From contig NZ_LHUR01000047.1 in NCBI RefSeq assembly GCF_001263795.1, positions 1-63,817 on the forward strand: a DNA stretch of 63,817 nt. Reading direction: 5' to 3'. The notes below the pieces were generated by a model. That model did not search any database. It had not been told where the DNA came from and saw nothing but the letters and a program-made list of their open reading frames with translations. This DNA is from Clostridium homopropionicum DSM 5847 (GTDB taxonomy: Bacteria; Bacillota; Clostridia; Clostridiales; Clostridiaceae). Position 1 is the stretch's first letter. The number at the start of each line of letters is the position of its first letter. Shown piece by piece: positions 1 to 9,271 of this stretch. The position numbers and the translations under genes were made by a program.

Positions 1-47
1 GTGTGTTAATACTATTTAAACTATACATAATCTCACTAACTTAACTT

Positions 48-137
48 TCTTTATAGATTACTAGATATAGAAAAATGCTATTAAAATTACTATAAAGACT
101 ATCTAATTTAAATCACTAGATTACTTTCTATATCTAG
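48..137. repeat. Nested inverted repeats
   Basis: Two nested inverted repeats lie in the AT-rich leader before the LysR relic. A 13-bp arm (CTAGATATAGAAA, 61-73) is exactly complementary to TTTCTATATCTAG (125-137). A 9-bp arm TCTTTATAG (48-56) matches CTATAAAGA (90-98). The two pairs interleave, so they cannot both form simple hairpins at once. No gene or clear promoter is seen in 1-260. The role is unknown; it may be an operator or an old element end. Confidence 0.45.
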
Positions 138-260
138 ATTTATTATATAGTAAGTCAGGGAATATGAATAATAGTTAAAAATAATATCAAGATTAATAAA
201 TATTGATTGTGAAAATATGTTAAAATAATGATTATTAAAAGTAGAGAAGGAAGTTAGATA

Positions 261-701
261 GTGGAAAGTAATGATTTAAAAATATTTCAAATGGTAGCCT
301 ATGAAAAATCTATTTCTTCTTATTTTTCTTTTATAGAAGAACTAGCTATTATATCTTCAATAGATATTAAAAAAACAGATGAATTGCTACAAAAACCTAT
401 TATTATAAGTAATAATGTTGATTGTACTTTTCGTGCTACATTGGAAAAGTGGATTATTTTAAATGATGGAACAACGAATAGGATTATTGAGTTTGATTCT
501 TCAGAAGCTATTATAAAATATGTAGAAGATGGCATGGGTATATCGCTTTTACCTAAAAGCTTAGTAAAAAATAATGATAGAGTATGTGTCCATCAGCTGC
601 CTAATGAGCTTAATAAAGTGACAATATACTTTATTAAGCGAAATGATTCAAATATTAATCATCCAGTTAATAATTTTATTAATATGCTTTCAGAAGGATA
701 G
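261..701 (+). pseudogene. LysR-family regulator with internal deletion
   Basis: The 146-residue product begins like a LysR-family regulator (MESNDLKIFQMVAYEKSIS, the first helix of the winged helix-turn-helix). It then jumps to the second half of a LysR effector domain (KPIIISN..CTFRATLEKW; GMGISLLPKSLV). Family members are about 290 residues, so some 140 residues, including the recognition helix and the first effector subdomain, are missing in frame. The start is GTG with GAAGGA upstream. It cannot bind DNA as a normal LysR protein, so it is most likely a relic. A residual role as a small ligand-binding protein is possible but unsupported. Confidence 0.8.
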
Positions 702-756
702 ATATTTGTTGCTTTATTATTATAAATTCTAATTATATGTTATCGGGGGAAATGAA

Positions 757-3717
757 TTGAAAAATAAATTTTGTAGAATATGTACTATGATATTTTTAAT
801 ATTCTTATTAGCAATTAGCAATATGTATAAGGTAGCCTTTGCTGAAAGTAAAATTGAGAAACATATATTAATTCTTCATGCTTTTGCACCTGAATATCCG
901 ATACACATGCAATATAACAAAGGTATAAAAGATAAATTAGAGCAAAATAAGAAATATAAATTCATCTATTCATATGAATATCTAGATTTTGCACGTCATT
1001 CAAAAGAAAAGGGGTATTTTGATAATATTGCACAATACCTTAAGCTTAAATATAAAAATTATAAACCTGATTTTATTGTTACCCAAGCTAACTTGCTTCC
1101 CCTTCTTGAAAAATATGATAAAGAAATATTTTCAGGTGTACCTGTAATTATTACAAAGGATAATAATGGATTGCAGGAGATTAAAGGACATTCCAACTAT
1201 TTTTTTATTGAACAATCAACAGAAGCGGAAAAGAATATTCAGCTTATTCTACAGATAAAGCCATTGACTAAAAAAATATATATTGTAATTGGGGATTCTG
1301 CAGATGAGCGCATATTTGTAGAAAGATTTAAAGATGTTGAGAAGAAATACATAGATAAGATTCAATTTGTTTTTATGAATACGTTCTCCTACAATCAAAT
1401 GATTGAAGCTGTAAAAAAGGCAGAAGATGATTCGGCAGTTCTGTATTTTCGCTGGCTCACTGATATTGAAGGAAAAAGCTTTATTCCTGAAGAAGTGATC
1501 AATGATATATGTAAGGTTTCAAAAGTACCGGTGTATGGAACTGATGCACAGTTCCTTGGCAGTGGAATCCTTGGTGGCTATGTAAAAGAGCAGCAGGTTG
1601 CTGGACAAGTAGCGGCAGATATTATAATAAAAATATTAGAAGGAAAAGAAAGCACAGTGCATAAGGAGATCGCCAGCGTATCTAATGTATATGAATTTGA
1701 CTGGCGTCAGCTAAAAAGGTTTGGAATAGATGAAAGTAAGTTACCGCAAGGCAGTGAAATAAAGTACAGGGAAGTAAGTATATGGGAGCAGTATTGGGGT
1801 TACATTTGTGCAGGCTTTGTATTGATTATACTTCAGACAATGCTGATACTTGGTCTTATGATAAATAGGAAGAAGAGAAAATCTGCTGAAAAAGAATTAA
1901 TAATAAGTAATTCCTCTCTTCAAAAATTAACCGAAAAGCTTATAAGTATTGATAAGATGAAGGATGAATTCTTGAGCAATACCTCTCACGAACTTCAAAC
2001 GCCTCTTAATGGGATAATAAATATAACTGAAACTCTTACAGAAGGGAACCACGGCACAATTAACCAAAGACAAAGAGATGAACTTCAGGTTATATTGGCA
2101 TTATCAAAAAGATTATCTTCTTTAGTAAAAGACATAATAGACGTTGAAAGAATAAAGAGAAACGAAATCCAGTTTAATTTTCAAACTATTAACATAAAAT
2201 CTCTTTGTGATATGGTTTCAGGTGTTTTTAAGCACTTAATTATTGGAAAAGACATTGATATTATACTTGATATTCCTGAAGATATCCCACCTGTATTTGC
2301 AGATGAAAATAGACTTATTCAGGTTTTATATAATCTTCTTGGTAACTCAGTTAAATTTACTGAGAGAGGGATTATTACTATATCTGCAGTTGAAGAGAAT
2401 GAATTCATAAAAGTAAGCGTAGAAGATACTGGAATAGGAATTTCAGAGGATGTGCAGGGAAAGTTGTTCAACGCTTTTACCCAAGGAGGAGAAGATATAC
2501 AGAGCCAGTATGGTGGAAGCGGTCTAGGGCTTTATGTAACACAAAAATTATTGGAGCTTATGAAGGGAGAAATATTTCTTCAATGGTCTGAGTTTGGAAA
2601 AGGGTCTTGCTTTTCTTTTATACTTCCAAAATCCAATGAGATCTTAGAGGATATCAAAAGAGAAGTACTGGAAGTTATAGAAGCTGAAATAAATGTAAAA
2701 GAGATTGAGAATAAAATTTCTTCAGACTTCGTTGCGCTTGCGGTAGATGATGAACCCACTAATCTAAGAATATTGAAATCTCTATTAAGGAGTAAGGGTT
2801 ATGAGATATTAACAGCATCAAACGGTAAGGAGGCAATTGAAATTATAAGGAGCCGTCAGGATATTGATATTGTATTGATGGATGTTATGATGCCGGGAAT
2901 TTCAGGATATGAAGCTTGTGAGAGAGTACGTGAATACTATTCAATATACGACCTGCCAATATTAATGCTGACAGTGAGAGATACTCCAGAAGATGTTGCT
3001 ACAGCCTTTGAGGCAGGAGCCAATGATTTTGTTGTAAAACCATTTGTAGCTAAAGAACTGCTGGCCAGAATATCAAATTTGTTGCTTTTAAAAAAATCAG
3101 TACATGAGGCTCTGAAAAATGAAATGGCTTTTTTGCAGGCACAAATAAAACCGCATTTTTTATTTAATGCTTTAAGTACTATCATGTCTTTCTGCTTCAC
3201 CGATGGAGAAAAAGCTGCAGAGTTGTTGTCTTACTTAAGTCAGTACCTGCATAAAAGCTTTAATATCGATAGCACTTCTGCAACGGTAACTTTTGAAAGT
3301 GAACTTCAGTTGACAGCAGCTTATGCAGAAATTGAAAAGGCTAGATTTGGTGATAGGCTATCTGTAAAATTTGACATAGACGAGAATGTTAAGAAACATA
3401 GTACCTTGCCCCTGACAATTCAGCCTCTAGTTGAGAATTCCATAAGGCATGGTCTTATGAAGAGAGAAAGTGGTGGAACTGTGAAGATACAGGTTAAAGT
3501 GGAAGAAGATATGATAAAAGTTTTTGTTGAAGACGATGGCATGGGAATTGAGAATACTGAAGGAATTTTAAAGGAAGGAGAAGCATTGAAAAGTACTGAA
3601 ACTGGTGTTGGTCTAACAAATATTAGACGACGTTTAATGAATTATTATGGAACGGAACTTTGTTTGTACTCAAAGAAAGATGAAGGCACAAAAATTTGGT
3701 TCACAATTCCAAAATAG
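757..3717 (+). CDS. Hybrid sensor kinase: substrate-binding sensor, HisKA, REC, LytS-type kinase
   Basis: Large membrane sensor of 986 residues. The N-terminal signal/anchor (about 1-29) precedes an extracellular ABC_sub_bind-like domain (about 30-330) and a transmembrane helix (about 350-372). Next come a HisKA domain with SHELQTPLNG (His411) and a HATPase with N box (NLLGNSVKFTE) and G boxes (DTGIG, GGSGLGL). A receiver with phospho-acceptor Asp709 (LMDVMMPG) follows. The C-terminus is a second kinase of the LytS/YesM type, with KPHFLFNAL (His800) and its own ATPase (PLVENSIRHGL, DDGMGI). Start TTG follows GGGGGA. No DNA-binding domain is present and no partner regulator is adjacent. The ligand is unknown. 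Combining two kinase families in one chain is unusual. Confidence 0.88.
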   Translation: MKNKFCRICTMIFLIFLLAISNMYKVAFAESKIEKHILILHAFAPEYPIHMQYNKGIKDKLEQNKKYKFIYSYEYLDFARHSKEKGYFDNIAQYLKLKYKNYKPDFIVTQANLLPLLEKYDKEIFSGVPVIITKDNNGLQEIKGHSNYFFIEQSTEAEKNIQLILQIKPLTKKIYIVIGDSADERIFVERFKDVEKKYIDKIQFVFMNTFSYNQMIEAVKKAEDDSAVLYFRWLTDIEGKSFIPEEVINDICKVSKVPVYGTDAQFLGSGILGGYVKEQQVAGQVAADIIIKILEGKESTVHKEIASVSNVYEFDWRQLKRFGIDESKLPQGSEIKYREVSIWEQYWGYICAGFVLIILQTMLILGLMINRKKRKSAEKELIISNSSLQKLTEKLISIDKMKDEFLSNTSHELQTPLNGIINITETLTEGNHGTINQRQRDELQVILALSKRLSSLVKDIIDVERIKRNEIQFNFQTINIKSLCDMVSGVFKHLIIGKDIDIILDIPEDIPPVFADENRLIQVLYNLLGNSVKFTERGIITISAVEENEFIKVSVEDTGIGISEDVQGKLFNAFTQGGEDIQSQYGGSGLGLYVTQKLLELMKGEIFLQWSEFGKGSCFSFILPKSNEILEDIKREVLEVIEAEINVKEIENKISSDFVALAVDDEPTNLRILKSLLRSKGYEILTASNGKEAIEIIRSRQDIDIVLMDVMMPGISGYEACERVREYYSIYDLPILMLTVRDTPEDVATAFEAGANDFVVKPFVAKELLARISNLLLLKKSVHEALKNEMAFLQAQIKPHFLFNALSTIMSFCFTDGEKAAELLSYLSQYLHKSFNIDSTSATVTFESELQLTAAYAEIEKARFGDRLSVKFDIDENVKKHSTLPLTIQPLVENSIRHGLMKRESGGTVKIQVKVEEDMIKVFVEDDGMGIENTEGILKEGEALKSTETGVGLTNIRRRLMNYYGTELCLYSKKDEGTKIWFTIPK

Positions 3718-3728
3718 AGATAATATAT

Positions 3729-3762
3729 TAAAAATGGAGCAGTAAAAACTGCCCCATTTTTA
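3729..3762 (+). terminator. Intrinsic terminator after hybrid kinase
   Basis: AAAATGG-GCAGT and ACTGC-CCATTTT form a hairpin with an AAAA loop, ending in a T run. It also lies at the 3' end of the convergent argC relic, so it may serve both. Confidence 0.8.
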
Positions 3763-3800
3763 GGCTGTACCTACTTATAATATATAAGATGAAGTTTACA

Positions 3801-4841
3801 CTAATATGGATGCAAACCATATCTCTTTAGCCCTAAGGTTTCCTCTAAGCCAAACATTAGATTCATATTTTGAACTGCGGCATGTGCTCCGCCTTTTCCT
3901 ATACTATCAAGTACACTAAATACAACTATTCTATTTCTTTTTTCATCAATATCTAAACCAATGTGGCAATAATTAGTACCAGAAACAGAGTTAACCCATG
4001 GATAAGGTACATATTGCCAGCTGGCATTCTCTTCCTTTGGAATATCAATTATCTTAATAAAATACTCATCTTTATAGTATTCTTTATATAAATCCAGAAG
4101 TTCAGTTCTGCTTACTTTTGTTTTAGGGAAGCAATGACATATAGCTAATATTCCTCTTGTAATAGGAACATAGGTAGTTGTAAAATGTACTATAACTTTT
4201 GAATCTCCAATTATGCCTAGTTCTTGTTCGATTTCATAGGTATGGCGATGATTAACAACATTATATGGTACAAGATTATTACTAATTTCAGGGTGGTGAA
4301 TTGCAATATCTAGCTCTGAACCAGCGCCTGCAGTACCAGATAAACCATCAATGACTATTTTTTCATTATCAATTAAATCTTCTTTTATTAATGGGGCAAG
4401 CCCTAAAATAGAAGCTGAAGAATAACACCCAGGATTAGCAATAAGGTTGGACTTTCTAAGCTCTTCTCGATGTAATTCAGTTATACCATATACCGCGCCT
4501 TTAGAAATATCCCAACATGAGTGTTTCATGCCGTAGATGGTTTCCCAGTCATGCCTATCTTTTAATCTAAAATCAGCACCTAAATCAATAACTTTACTTC
4601 CTTTTTCAAGTAATTCTTTAGTAATATTCATTACATTTCCTGTAGGTAATGCTGCAAAAACAACATCACAGGTTGTTACTTCTTCAGGCTTGACTAATTT
4701 TATGCCTGATCCATAAAAGTTCTTATGAAAAGCTTCAACAGGCTGACCACTTCTACTGGTAGCCCACGCTATCTTTACCTGAGGATGCTCGCTTAATATA
4801 ATATTGTATTGGATATATAATACATTAACATTCTTTTTCAG
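3801..4841 (-). pseudogene. argC: N-acetyl-gamma-glutamyl-phosphate reductase, 5'-truncated
   Basis: ArgC makes N-acetylglutamate semialdehyde in arginine synthesis. The frame reads as ArgC from about ILSEHPQVKI (near 4800), through DVVFAALPTGN and the active-site NPGCYS, to the C-terminus HPY. The first ~20 residues of the family, holding the GxTGYxG NADP-binding motif, are absent. Upstream the frame gives unrelated sequence and meets TGA at 4844-4842. No ATG, GTG or TTG lies in frame before the ATG at 4631, which would remove about 55 more residues. No other arg synthesis operon gene is adjacent. Most likely a dead gene. Confidence 0.8.
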
Positions 4842-4985
4842 TCAATATAAAGTCAAAGCTAAAGAAGGATAATTTTCTAGTCCTTTGGAATAATAAAACT
4901 GGTACTAATTTAGAAGTACTTTTCTTAAAAATAGATTAAGATACTAATGGAAAGTTTTAAAATATTGAAAAGGAAGTGATTTTTT

Positions 4986-5405
4986 ATGAAAATAGAGGGA
5001 TATTTCTCTAACATAAAAACAGCAAATGAAGTTGTTGGAAAGCTTAAAAGTGAAGGCTTTAAGGGAGCTTTTACAGATATCAACGAGCATATGAATAATG
5101 CATATACGAAAAGTGGAGTTTTAGGCTCAAGAGATATATCAAGTATGTCTCAGGCGATTTTTGGAGATGAGCAGGGTTCTTCACTAGCAGCAGCAAGTCC
5201 AATGGCAAGCGGCATGGGAGGCTTTGAAGAAATAGCAAATGTAAATTGCAAGGTAGTTGTTGAAGCAAAGGATAGAGATACAGAGAATGCAAGGGAGATA
5301 ATCCGAAGAATGGGTGGAACCACTGAGGACCCTAATGGAGGAATACCTAGAGGACTCGAAAATATAGATGAGGATGATTTAATACTAAAAAATTTGAGGG
5401 GTTAA
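4986..5405 (+). CDS. Conserved hypothetical protein, general-stress-like
   Basis: Soluble 139-residue protein with a clear ribosome binding site (AAGGAAG). The N-terminal part (IEGYFSNIKTANEVVGKLKSEGF) and the C-terminal part (CKVVVEAKDRDTENAREIIRRMGG) each look like half of a beta-alpha-beta ferredoxin-like fold. This layout is typical of small clostridial and bacillar stress proteins in which a residue pair helix follows a strand. The centre (about 60-85) is rich in Ser, Ala and Gly and probably disordered. It stands alone and is followed by a terminator. I do not recognise a function. Confidence 0.7.
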   Translation: MKIEGYFSNIKTANEVVGKLKSEGFKGAFTDINEHMNNAYTKSGVLGSRDISSMSQAIFGDEQGSSLAAASPMASGMGGFEEIANVNCKVVVEAKDRDTENAREIIRRMGGTTEDPNGGIPRGLENIDEDDLILKNLRG

Positions 5406-5435
5406 ACATATTAATATGATTTTCTGAAGTATAGA

Positions 5436-5474
5436 ACGCCCGGGTAAATTAATATTTATCCAGGCGTATTTTTA
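5436..5474 (+). terminator. Terminator related to the ZTP riboswitch terminator
   Basis: Stem ACGCCCGGGTA (5436-5446) pairs with TATCCAGGCGT (5457-5467), followed by a T-rich tract. Over about 48 bases it is clearly similar (roughly 41 matches by eye) to the riboswitch terminator at 7826-7873, including the loop. No aptamer core can be read upstream. It ends transcription of the preceding gene. Confidence 0.75.
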
Positions 5475-5482
5475 ATGATTAA

Positions 5483-7540
5483 TTAGGCGTCTCTGAGTTT
5501 ATTACAATAAAACCTCAAAAAATCCTCATTAGACATAGGCTTACCATAAAAATAACCCTGCATTTCATGACAAGTATTTTCCTTGAAGAAGTTAGCTTGT
5601 TCTTGTGTCTCCACACCTTCAGCAACTACATCTATTTTAAGGCTTTTACCTAAAGCCATAATTGTTGAAGCAATAATAGAATTATCATAATCTCCATCTA
5701 TTTGGCATACAAAAGACTTGTCTATTTTTAATTTGTTGACTGAGAAACTAGTTAATTGACTTAAAGAAGAATATCCAGTTCCAAAGTCGTCGATGGCAAA
5801 TTTAATTCCCATACTTTTTAATTCGTTAATGGTCTTTATAGTATGTTCTACATTTTGCATAGCTATGCTTTCTGTAATTTCCAACTCTAAGTATTGAGGC
5901 TCTAATCCTGTTTCTTCTAGTATCTGAGATACTATTTTTGCTAGGTCTTGCAATTCAAATTGAATAGGAGAGAGATTGACAGCTACAGTTAATGGAGGGA
6001 ATCCAGCATTTTGCAAGGCTTTATTTTGAGCACAAGCTGTACGCAATACCCACTCACCAATAGGTATAATTAAACCTGTTTCTTCAGCTAAAGGAATAAA
6101 TTTTTGAGGCGGAACTAGTCCCCAATTAGGGTGCTGCCAGCGAATTAAGGCCTCCATACCAACCACTTGTTCTGTTATAGTATTTACTTTTGGCTGATAA
6201 TAAATTGTAAATTCCTTATATTCTATAGCACGCCTCAAACTATTTTCAAGGGCTAATCTTTCTAGTGCTTTTTCATTTAAAGCTGCAGTATAGATTTGGA
6301 AGGTGTTTTTTCCATTTTCTTTAGCGCGATACATAGCAACATCCGCATTAGTCATTAAAGTTTCAGCAGTTTCACCATCCTCTGGATAAATGGTAATTCC
6401 AATACTAACAGAAATATAAAATTCATGAGGGCCGATTATAAATGGTTCTCTAGTAACTTCAAGAAGTTTATTGGCTAATTTTGCTACATTTTCTTCTCGA
6501 ACTATTTCAGGTAATAATATTATAAATTCATCTCCGCCTATTCTAGCAAGTGTATCCGTTGAGTTCAAAGAATTTTGAAATCTTTTAGCTACTTCCTGCA
6601 ATAGTTTATCACCAACGTCATGACCAAGAGTATCATTAATCAGCTTAAATCTGTCTAAATCAAGATACATTACGGCAAGTTTCATATTTGTATGTTTAGC
6701 ATGAGAAATTTCATGAGCAATACGTTCTCTTAGCAAAAAACGATTAGGAAGACCAGTTAAAGAATCATAAAGAGCTTGATACCTAATTGTTTCCTCATAA
6801 TTTTTTCGTTCTGTAATGTCACGAAATATAATGGTGAAAAAGCACTTATTGTCAACATAGAATTTAATTATAGTAAGTTCTATAGGCAAAGTTGATTTGT
6901 CCTTTCGATGACCAATTAGCTCTATATTTGTATTCTGTAGACTTGAATCCTTATAATAAAGTTCAGAAATAAGGAGATGAATATTTTTACCTAATAATTC
7001 TGCAGTTGAATAATTAAAAATTTTTTCAACAGCAGGATTGATATACTCTATATTTCCGTTAATATCTATAGTGATAATTCCCTCAACTGCATGGTTGATT
7101 ATAGAATGTGCAAATGCCTCACTTCGATTAAGAACTTTTTCCGTATGTCTTGTATAAAGCATCCTACTTATGCGTTTACGAAGGACTGCCCAATTAATGG
7201 GTTTACTTATATAATCAGTAGTTCCAGCTTCAAAGGCTGTATTTACAGAATTTTCATCTTCCAGAGAGGTGATCATGATAACAGGAACATCTTTGCCATC
7301 AGGTAATTGGCGTAATTGAGAACATGCATCAACTCCATTCAACTCTGGCATTATATAATCCATTAAAATGATATCAGGTTTGAACTCTTGTAAAAGTGAA
7401 AGTACTTGCCTACCATTTTCAGCCTCAATGACTTTATATCCTTCTTCTTCTAAATTTTTTCTCATAGTAAATCGTATAAATTTAGAGTCATCTGCCACAA
7501 GGACTAGAAAATTTTTTTTATCAAATATTTTATCAATCAT
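5483..7540 (-). CDS. REC-PAS-GGDEF-EAL cyclic-di-GMP protein
   Basis: Response regulator of 685 residues that probably makes and/or degrades cyclic-di-GMP. The receiver (about 10-128) has Asp61 in LMDYIMP. PAS is at about 140-245, GGDEF at 335-339 (RIGGDEF intact) and EAL at about 425-680. All EAL catalytic landmarks are visible: EALIRW (Glu463), VNLSP, LEITES, DDFGTGYSSL, KIDKSF and VAEGVET. The inhibitory RxxD site before GGDEF is not conserved (NSTD). Start ATG follows AGAGGAG. No partner kinase is adjacent; the orphan hybrid kinase upstream is one possible phosphodonor. It stands alone and convergent to 4986-5405. Confidence 0.92.
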   Translation of the reverse strand: MIDKIFDKKNFLVLVADDSKFIRFTMRKNLEEEGYKVIEAENGRQVLSLLQEFKPDIILMDYIMPELNGVDACSQLRQLPDGKDVPVIMITSLEDENSVNTAFEAGTTDYISKPINWAVLRKRISRMLYTRHTEKVLNRSEAFAHSIINHAVEGIITIDINGNIEYINPAVEKIFNYSTAELLGKNIHLLISELYYKDSSLQNTNIELIGHRKDKSTLPIELTIIKFYVDNKCFFTIIFRDITERKNYEETIRYQALYDSLTGLPNRFLLRERIAHEISHAKHTNMKLAVMYLDLDRFKLINDTLGHDVGDKLLQEVAKRFQNSLNSTDTLARIGGDEFIILLPEIVREENVAKLANKLLEVTREPFIIGPHEFYISVSIGITIYPEDGETAETLMTNADVAMYRAKENGKNTFQIYTAALNEKALERLALENSLRRAIEYKEFTIYYQPKVNTITEQVVGMEALIRWQHPNWGLVPPQKFIPLAEETGLIIPIGEWVLRTACAQNKALQNAGFPPLTVAVNLSPIQFELQDLAKIVSQILEETGLEPQYLELEITESIAMQNVEHTIKTINELKSMGIKFAIDDFGTGYSSLSQLTSFSVNKLKIDKSFVCQIDGDYDNSIIASTIMALGKSLKIDVVAEGVETQEQANFFKENTCHEMQGYFYGKPMSNEDFLRFYCNKLRDA

Positions 7541-7725
7541 ATTTTTGAAATACTCCTCTTGCTTCAGTAGTTCTTTACTGAGATTTAAGTCTTTGTCTAT
7601 TTTTTCTATAGCTAAGTAACGTAATAAAGATTTAATATCATAATTATATGTTGAGAGTTATTTATATGCAAGCCATGAAAGCTTTATATTCATCTTTCTT
7701 TTCCTCAATAAATTAACCAGCATAC

Positions 7726-7754
7726 TTGATTTAATAATATATACATGTTACAAT
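7726..7754 (+). promoter_or_regulatory. Sigma-A promoter of the ZTP-purH unit
   Basis: TTGATT (7726-7731) and TACAAT (7749-7754) are separated by 17 bases. The predicted start lies about 12 bases before the riboswitch P1 stem. Confidence 0.65.
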
Positions 7755-7773
7755 GTGAAAAATTAATAAAAAT

Positions 7774-7873
7774 AGTCATGTAACTGGCGGAAATGGAATT
7801 AACCATAGGGAGCATGATTTAAGGAAAGTATCGACCGCCTGGGTAGAATAATATTTATCCAGGCGGTTTTTTT
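7774..7873 (+). promoter_or_regulatory. ZTP (pfl) riboswitch with terminator
   Basis: The hallmarks of the pfl motif are in order. P1 is AGTCATG/CATGATT (7774-7780 with 7813-7819), then core CTGGCGG (7784-7790), P2 ATGG/CCAT, GGGAGC (7808-7813), and the 3' domain CCGCCTGG (7835-7842), which can form the pseudoknot with CTGGCGG. The 3' domain is also the 5' arm of a terminator, ACCGCCTGGGTA with TATCCAGGCGGT, followed by seven T. Ligand binding (ZTP/ZMP, signalling folate shortage) should hold the 3' domain in the aptamer and allow readthrough into the formyltransferase gene, which uses ZMP. Confidence 0.92.
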
Positions 7874-7903
7874 GTTTTAAAAATGATTATGGAGGTATTA
7901 TCA

Positions 7904-9073
7904 ATGAAAGAGTTTATTCTAAAGTATGGATGTAATCCACAGCAAAAACCAGCTAAAATTTATTCTAAACAAGGAGAAATGCCATTCAAAATATTAAATG
8001 GAACTCCAGGGTATATTAATTTCTTAGATGCTTTTAATTCTTGGCAATTAGTTAAAGAATTAAAGTTAGTATTAAATTTACCAGCTGCTGCTTCTTTTAA
8101 GCATGTTAGTCCAGCAGGTGCTGCAGTAGGAATTCCATTAAGTGATGAATTGAAAAAATCATATTTTGTTGAGGACATAGACTTATCTCCTGTGGCAGCA
8201 GCTTATGCAAGAGCAAGAGGGGCAGACAGAATGTCATCCTTTGGTGATTGGGCTGCTATAAGTGATACTGTTGATTTACCTACAGCAAAAATTTTAAGCA
8301 GATCTGTTTCAGATGGAATAATTGCTCCAGGGTATACTGATGAAGCATTGGAATTGTTAAAGAAAAAGAAAAATGGTAACTACTGTATTATCGAAATGGA
8401 TTTTAACTATGAGCCAGAAGAGCTTGAAACTAGAGAGGTATATGGCATCATCTTCCAACAAAATAGAAATACTGTATTACCTAATTATGATATGTTAACT
8501 AATATAGTAACAAAGAATAAAGAAATTCCAGAAGAAGCAAAAAGAGATTTAATTGTGGCTATGATTACTCTAAAGTATACTCAATCAAATTCAGTATGCT
8601 ATGCTTATGATGGTCAGGTTATTGGATGTGGAGCAGGACAACAATCTCGTATTCACTGTACAAGACTTGCAGGCTCAAAGGCTGACATATGGTACTTAAG
8701 ACAACATCCTACTGTACTTAACCTACGTTTTAAAGCAGGAGTAACACGTCCAAATATCGATAATGCAATAGATCAATTTTTAAGAGATGATGTAACTGAA
8801 ATTGAAAAACAAGGCTGGAGTGATGTTTTTGAAGAAGTTCCAGCTCAACTAACTAAAGAAGAAAAAGCTCAATGGCTTTCAACTTTAAAGGGAGTTTCAT
8901 TAGGTTCAGATGCGTTCTTCCCATTCCGTGATAATATTGACAGAGCAGCTCAAAGTGGAGTTAAGTATATTGTTCAGCCAGGCGGCTCAGTAAGAGATGA
9001 TATAGTAATCGATGCATGTAATGAATACGGTATGGTTATGGTACACTCTGGATTGAGATTGTTCCATCACTAA
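7904..9073 (+). CDS. purH: AICAR formyltransferase, stand-alone (PurH-like)
   Basis: Transfers a formyl group from 10-formyl-tetrahydrofolate to AICAR (ZMP) in purine synthesis. The 389-residue protein covers only the AICAR transformylase part of PurH. The N-terminal IMP cyclohydrolase domain is absent, as in a known short clostridial form. The catalytic Lys-His is in [10 protein letters not shown]. Other family segments are [12 protein letters not shown] and [15 protein letters not shown]. An ATG at 7883 is in frame, but GGAGG at 7891-7895 fits the ATG at 7904. The upstream ZTP riboswitch supports the assignment, since its ligand is the substrate. Confidence 0.92.
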   Translation: MKEFILKYGCNPQQKPAKIYSKQGEMPFKILNGTPGYINFLDAFNSWQLVKELKLVLNLPAAASFKHVSPAGAAVGIPLSDELKKSYFVEDIDLSPVAAAYARARGADRMSSFGDWAAISDTVDLPTAKILSRSVSDGIIAPGYTDEALELLKKKKNGNYCIIEMDFNYEPEELETREVYGIIFQQNRNTVLPNYDMLTNIVTKNKEIPEEAKRDLIVAMITLKYTQSNSVCYAYDGQVIGCGAGQQSRIHCTRLAGSKADIWYLRQHPTVLNLRFKAGVTRPNIDNAIDQFLRDDVTEIEKQGWSDVFEEVPAQLTKEEKAQWLSTLKGVSLGSDAFFPFRDNIDRAAQSGVKYIVQPGGSVRDDIVIDACNEYGMVMVHSGLRLFHH

Positions 9074-9143
9074 AAAAACTATAACATAAATTATAAAATA
9101 ATATGTTTATATTTTAAGAATTTTGATATAATATAAATAAGAA

Positions 9144-9170
9144 ATGCTTAGTGTTGGTAGCACTAAGCAT
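9144..9170 (+). terminator. Hairpin after purH
   Basis: Perfect 10-bp stem ATGCTTAGTG/CACTAAGCAT with a 7-base loop. It is not followed by a strong T run, so it may act as an mRNA 3'-end stabiliser as much as a terminator. Confidence 0.5.
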
Positions 9171-9233
9171 CCTTAGAACATTTATTTTGTTTTAGGGCTA
9201 TTGGATTAGATTTATGTTATATTATGAATCTTA

Positions 9234-9271
9234 GAAAAAGTGCTAATCTTGTGAGGATGGAGCACTTTTTT
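9234..9271. terminator. Bidirectional terminator
   Basis: AAAAGTGCT and AGCACTTTTTT flank a 16-base loop, with A and T runs on the two sides, so it can work on either strand. It overlaps the 3' end of the doubtful minus-strand ORF 9243-9524. Confidence 0.65.
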
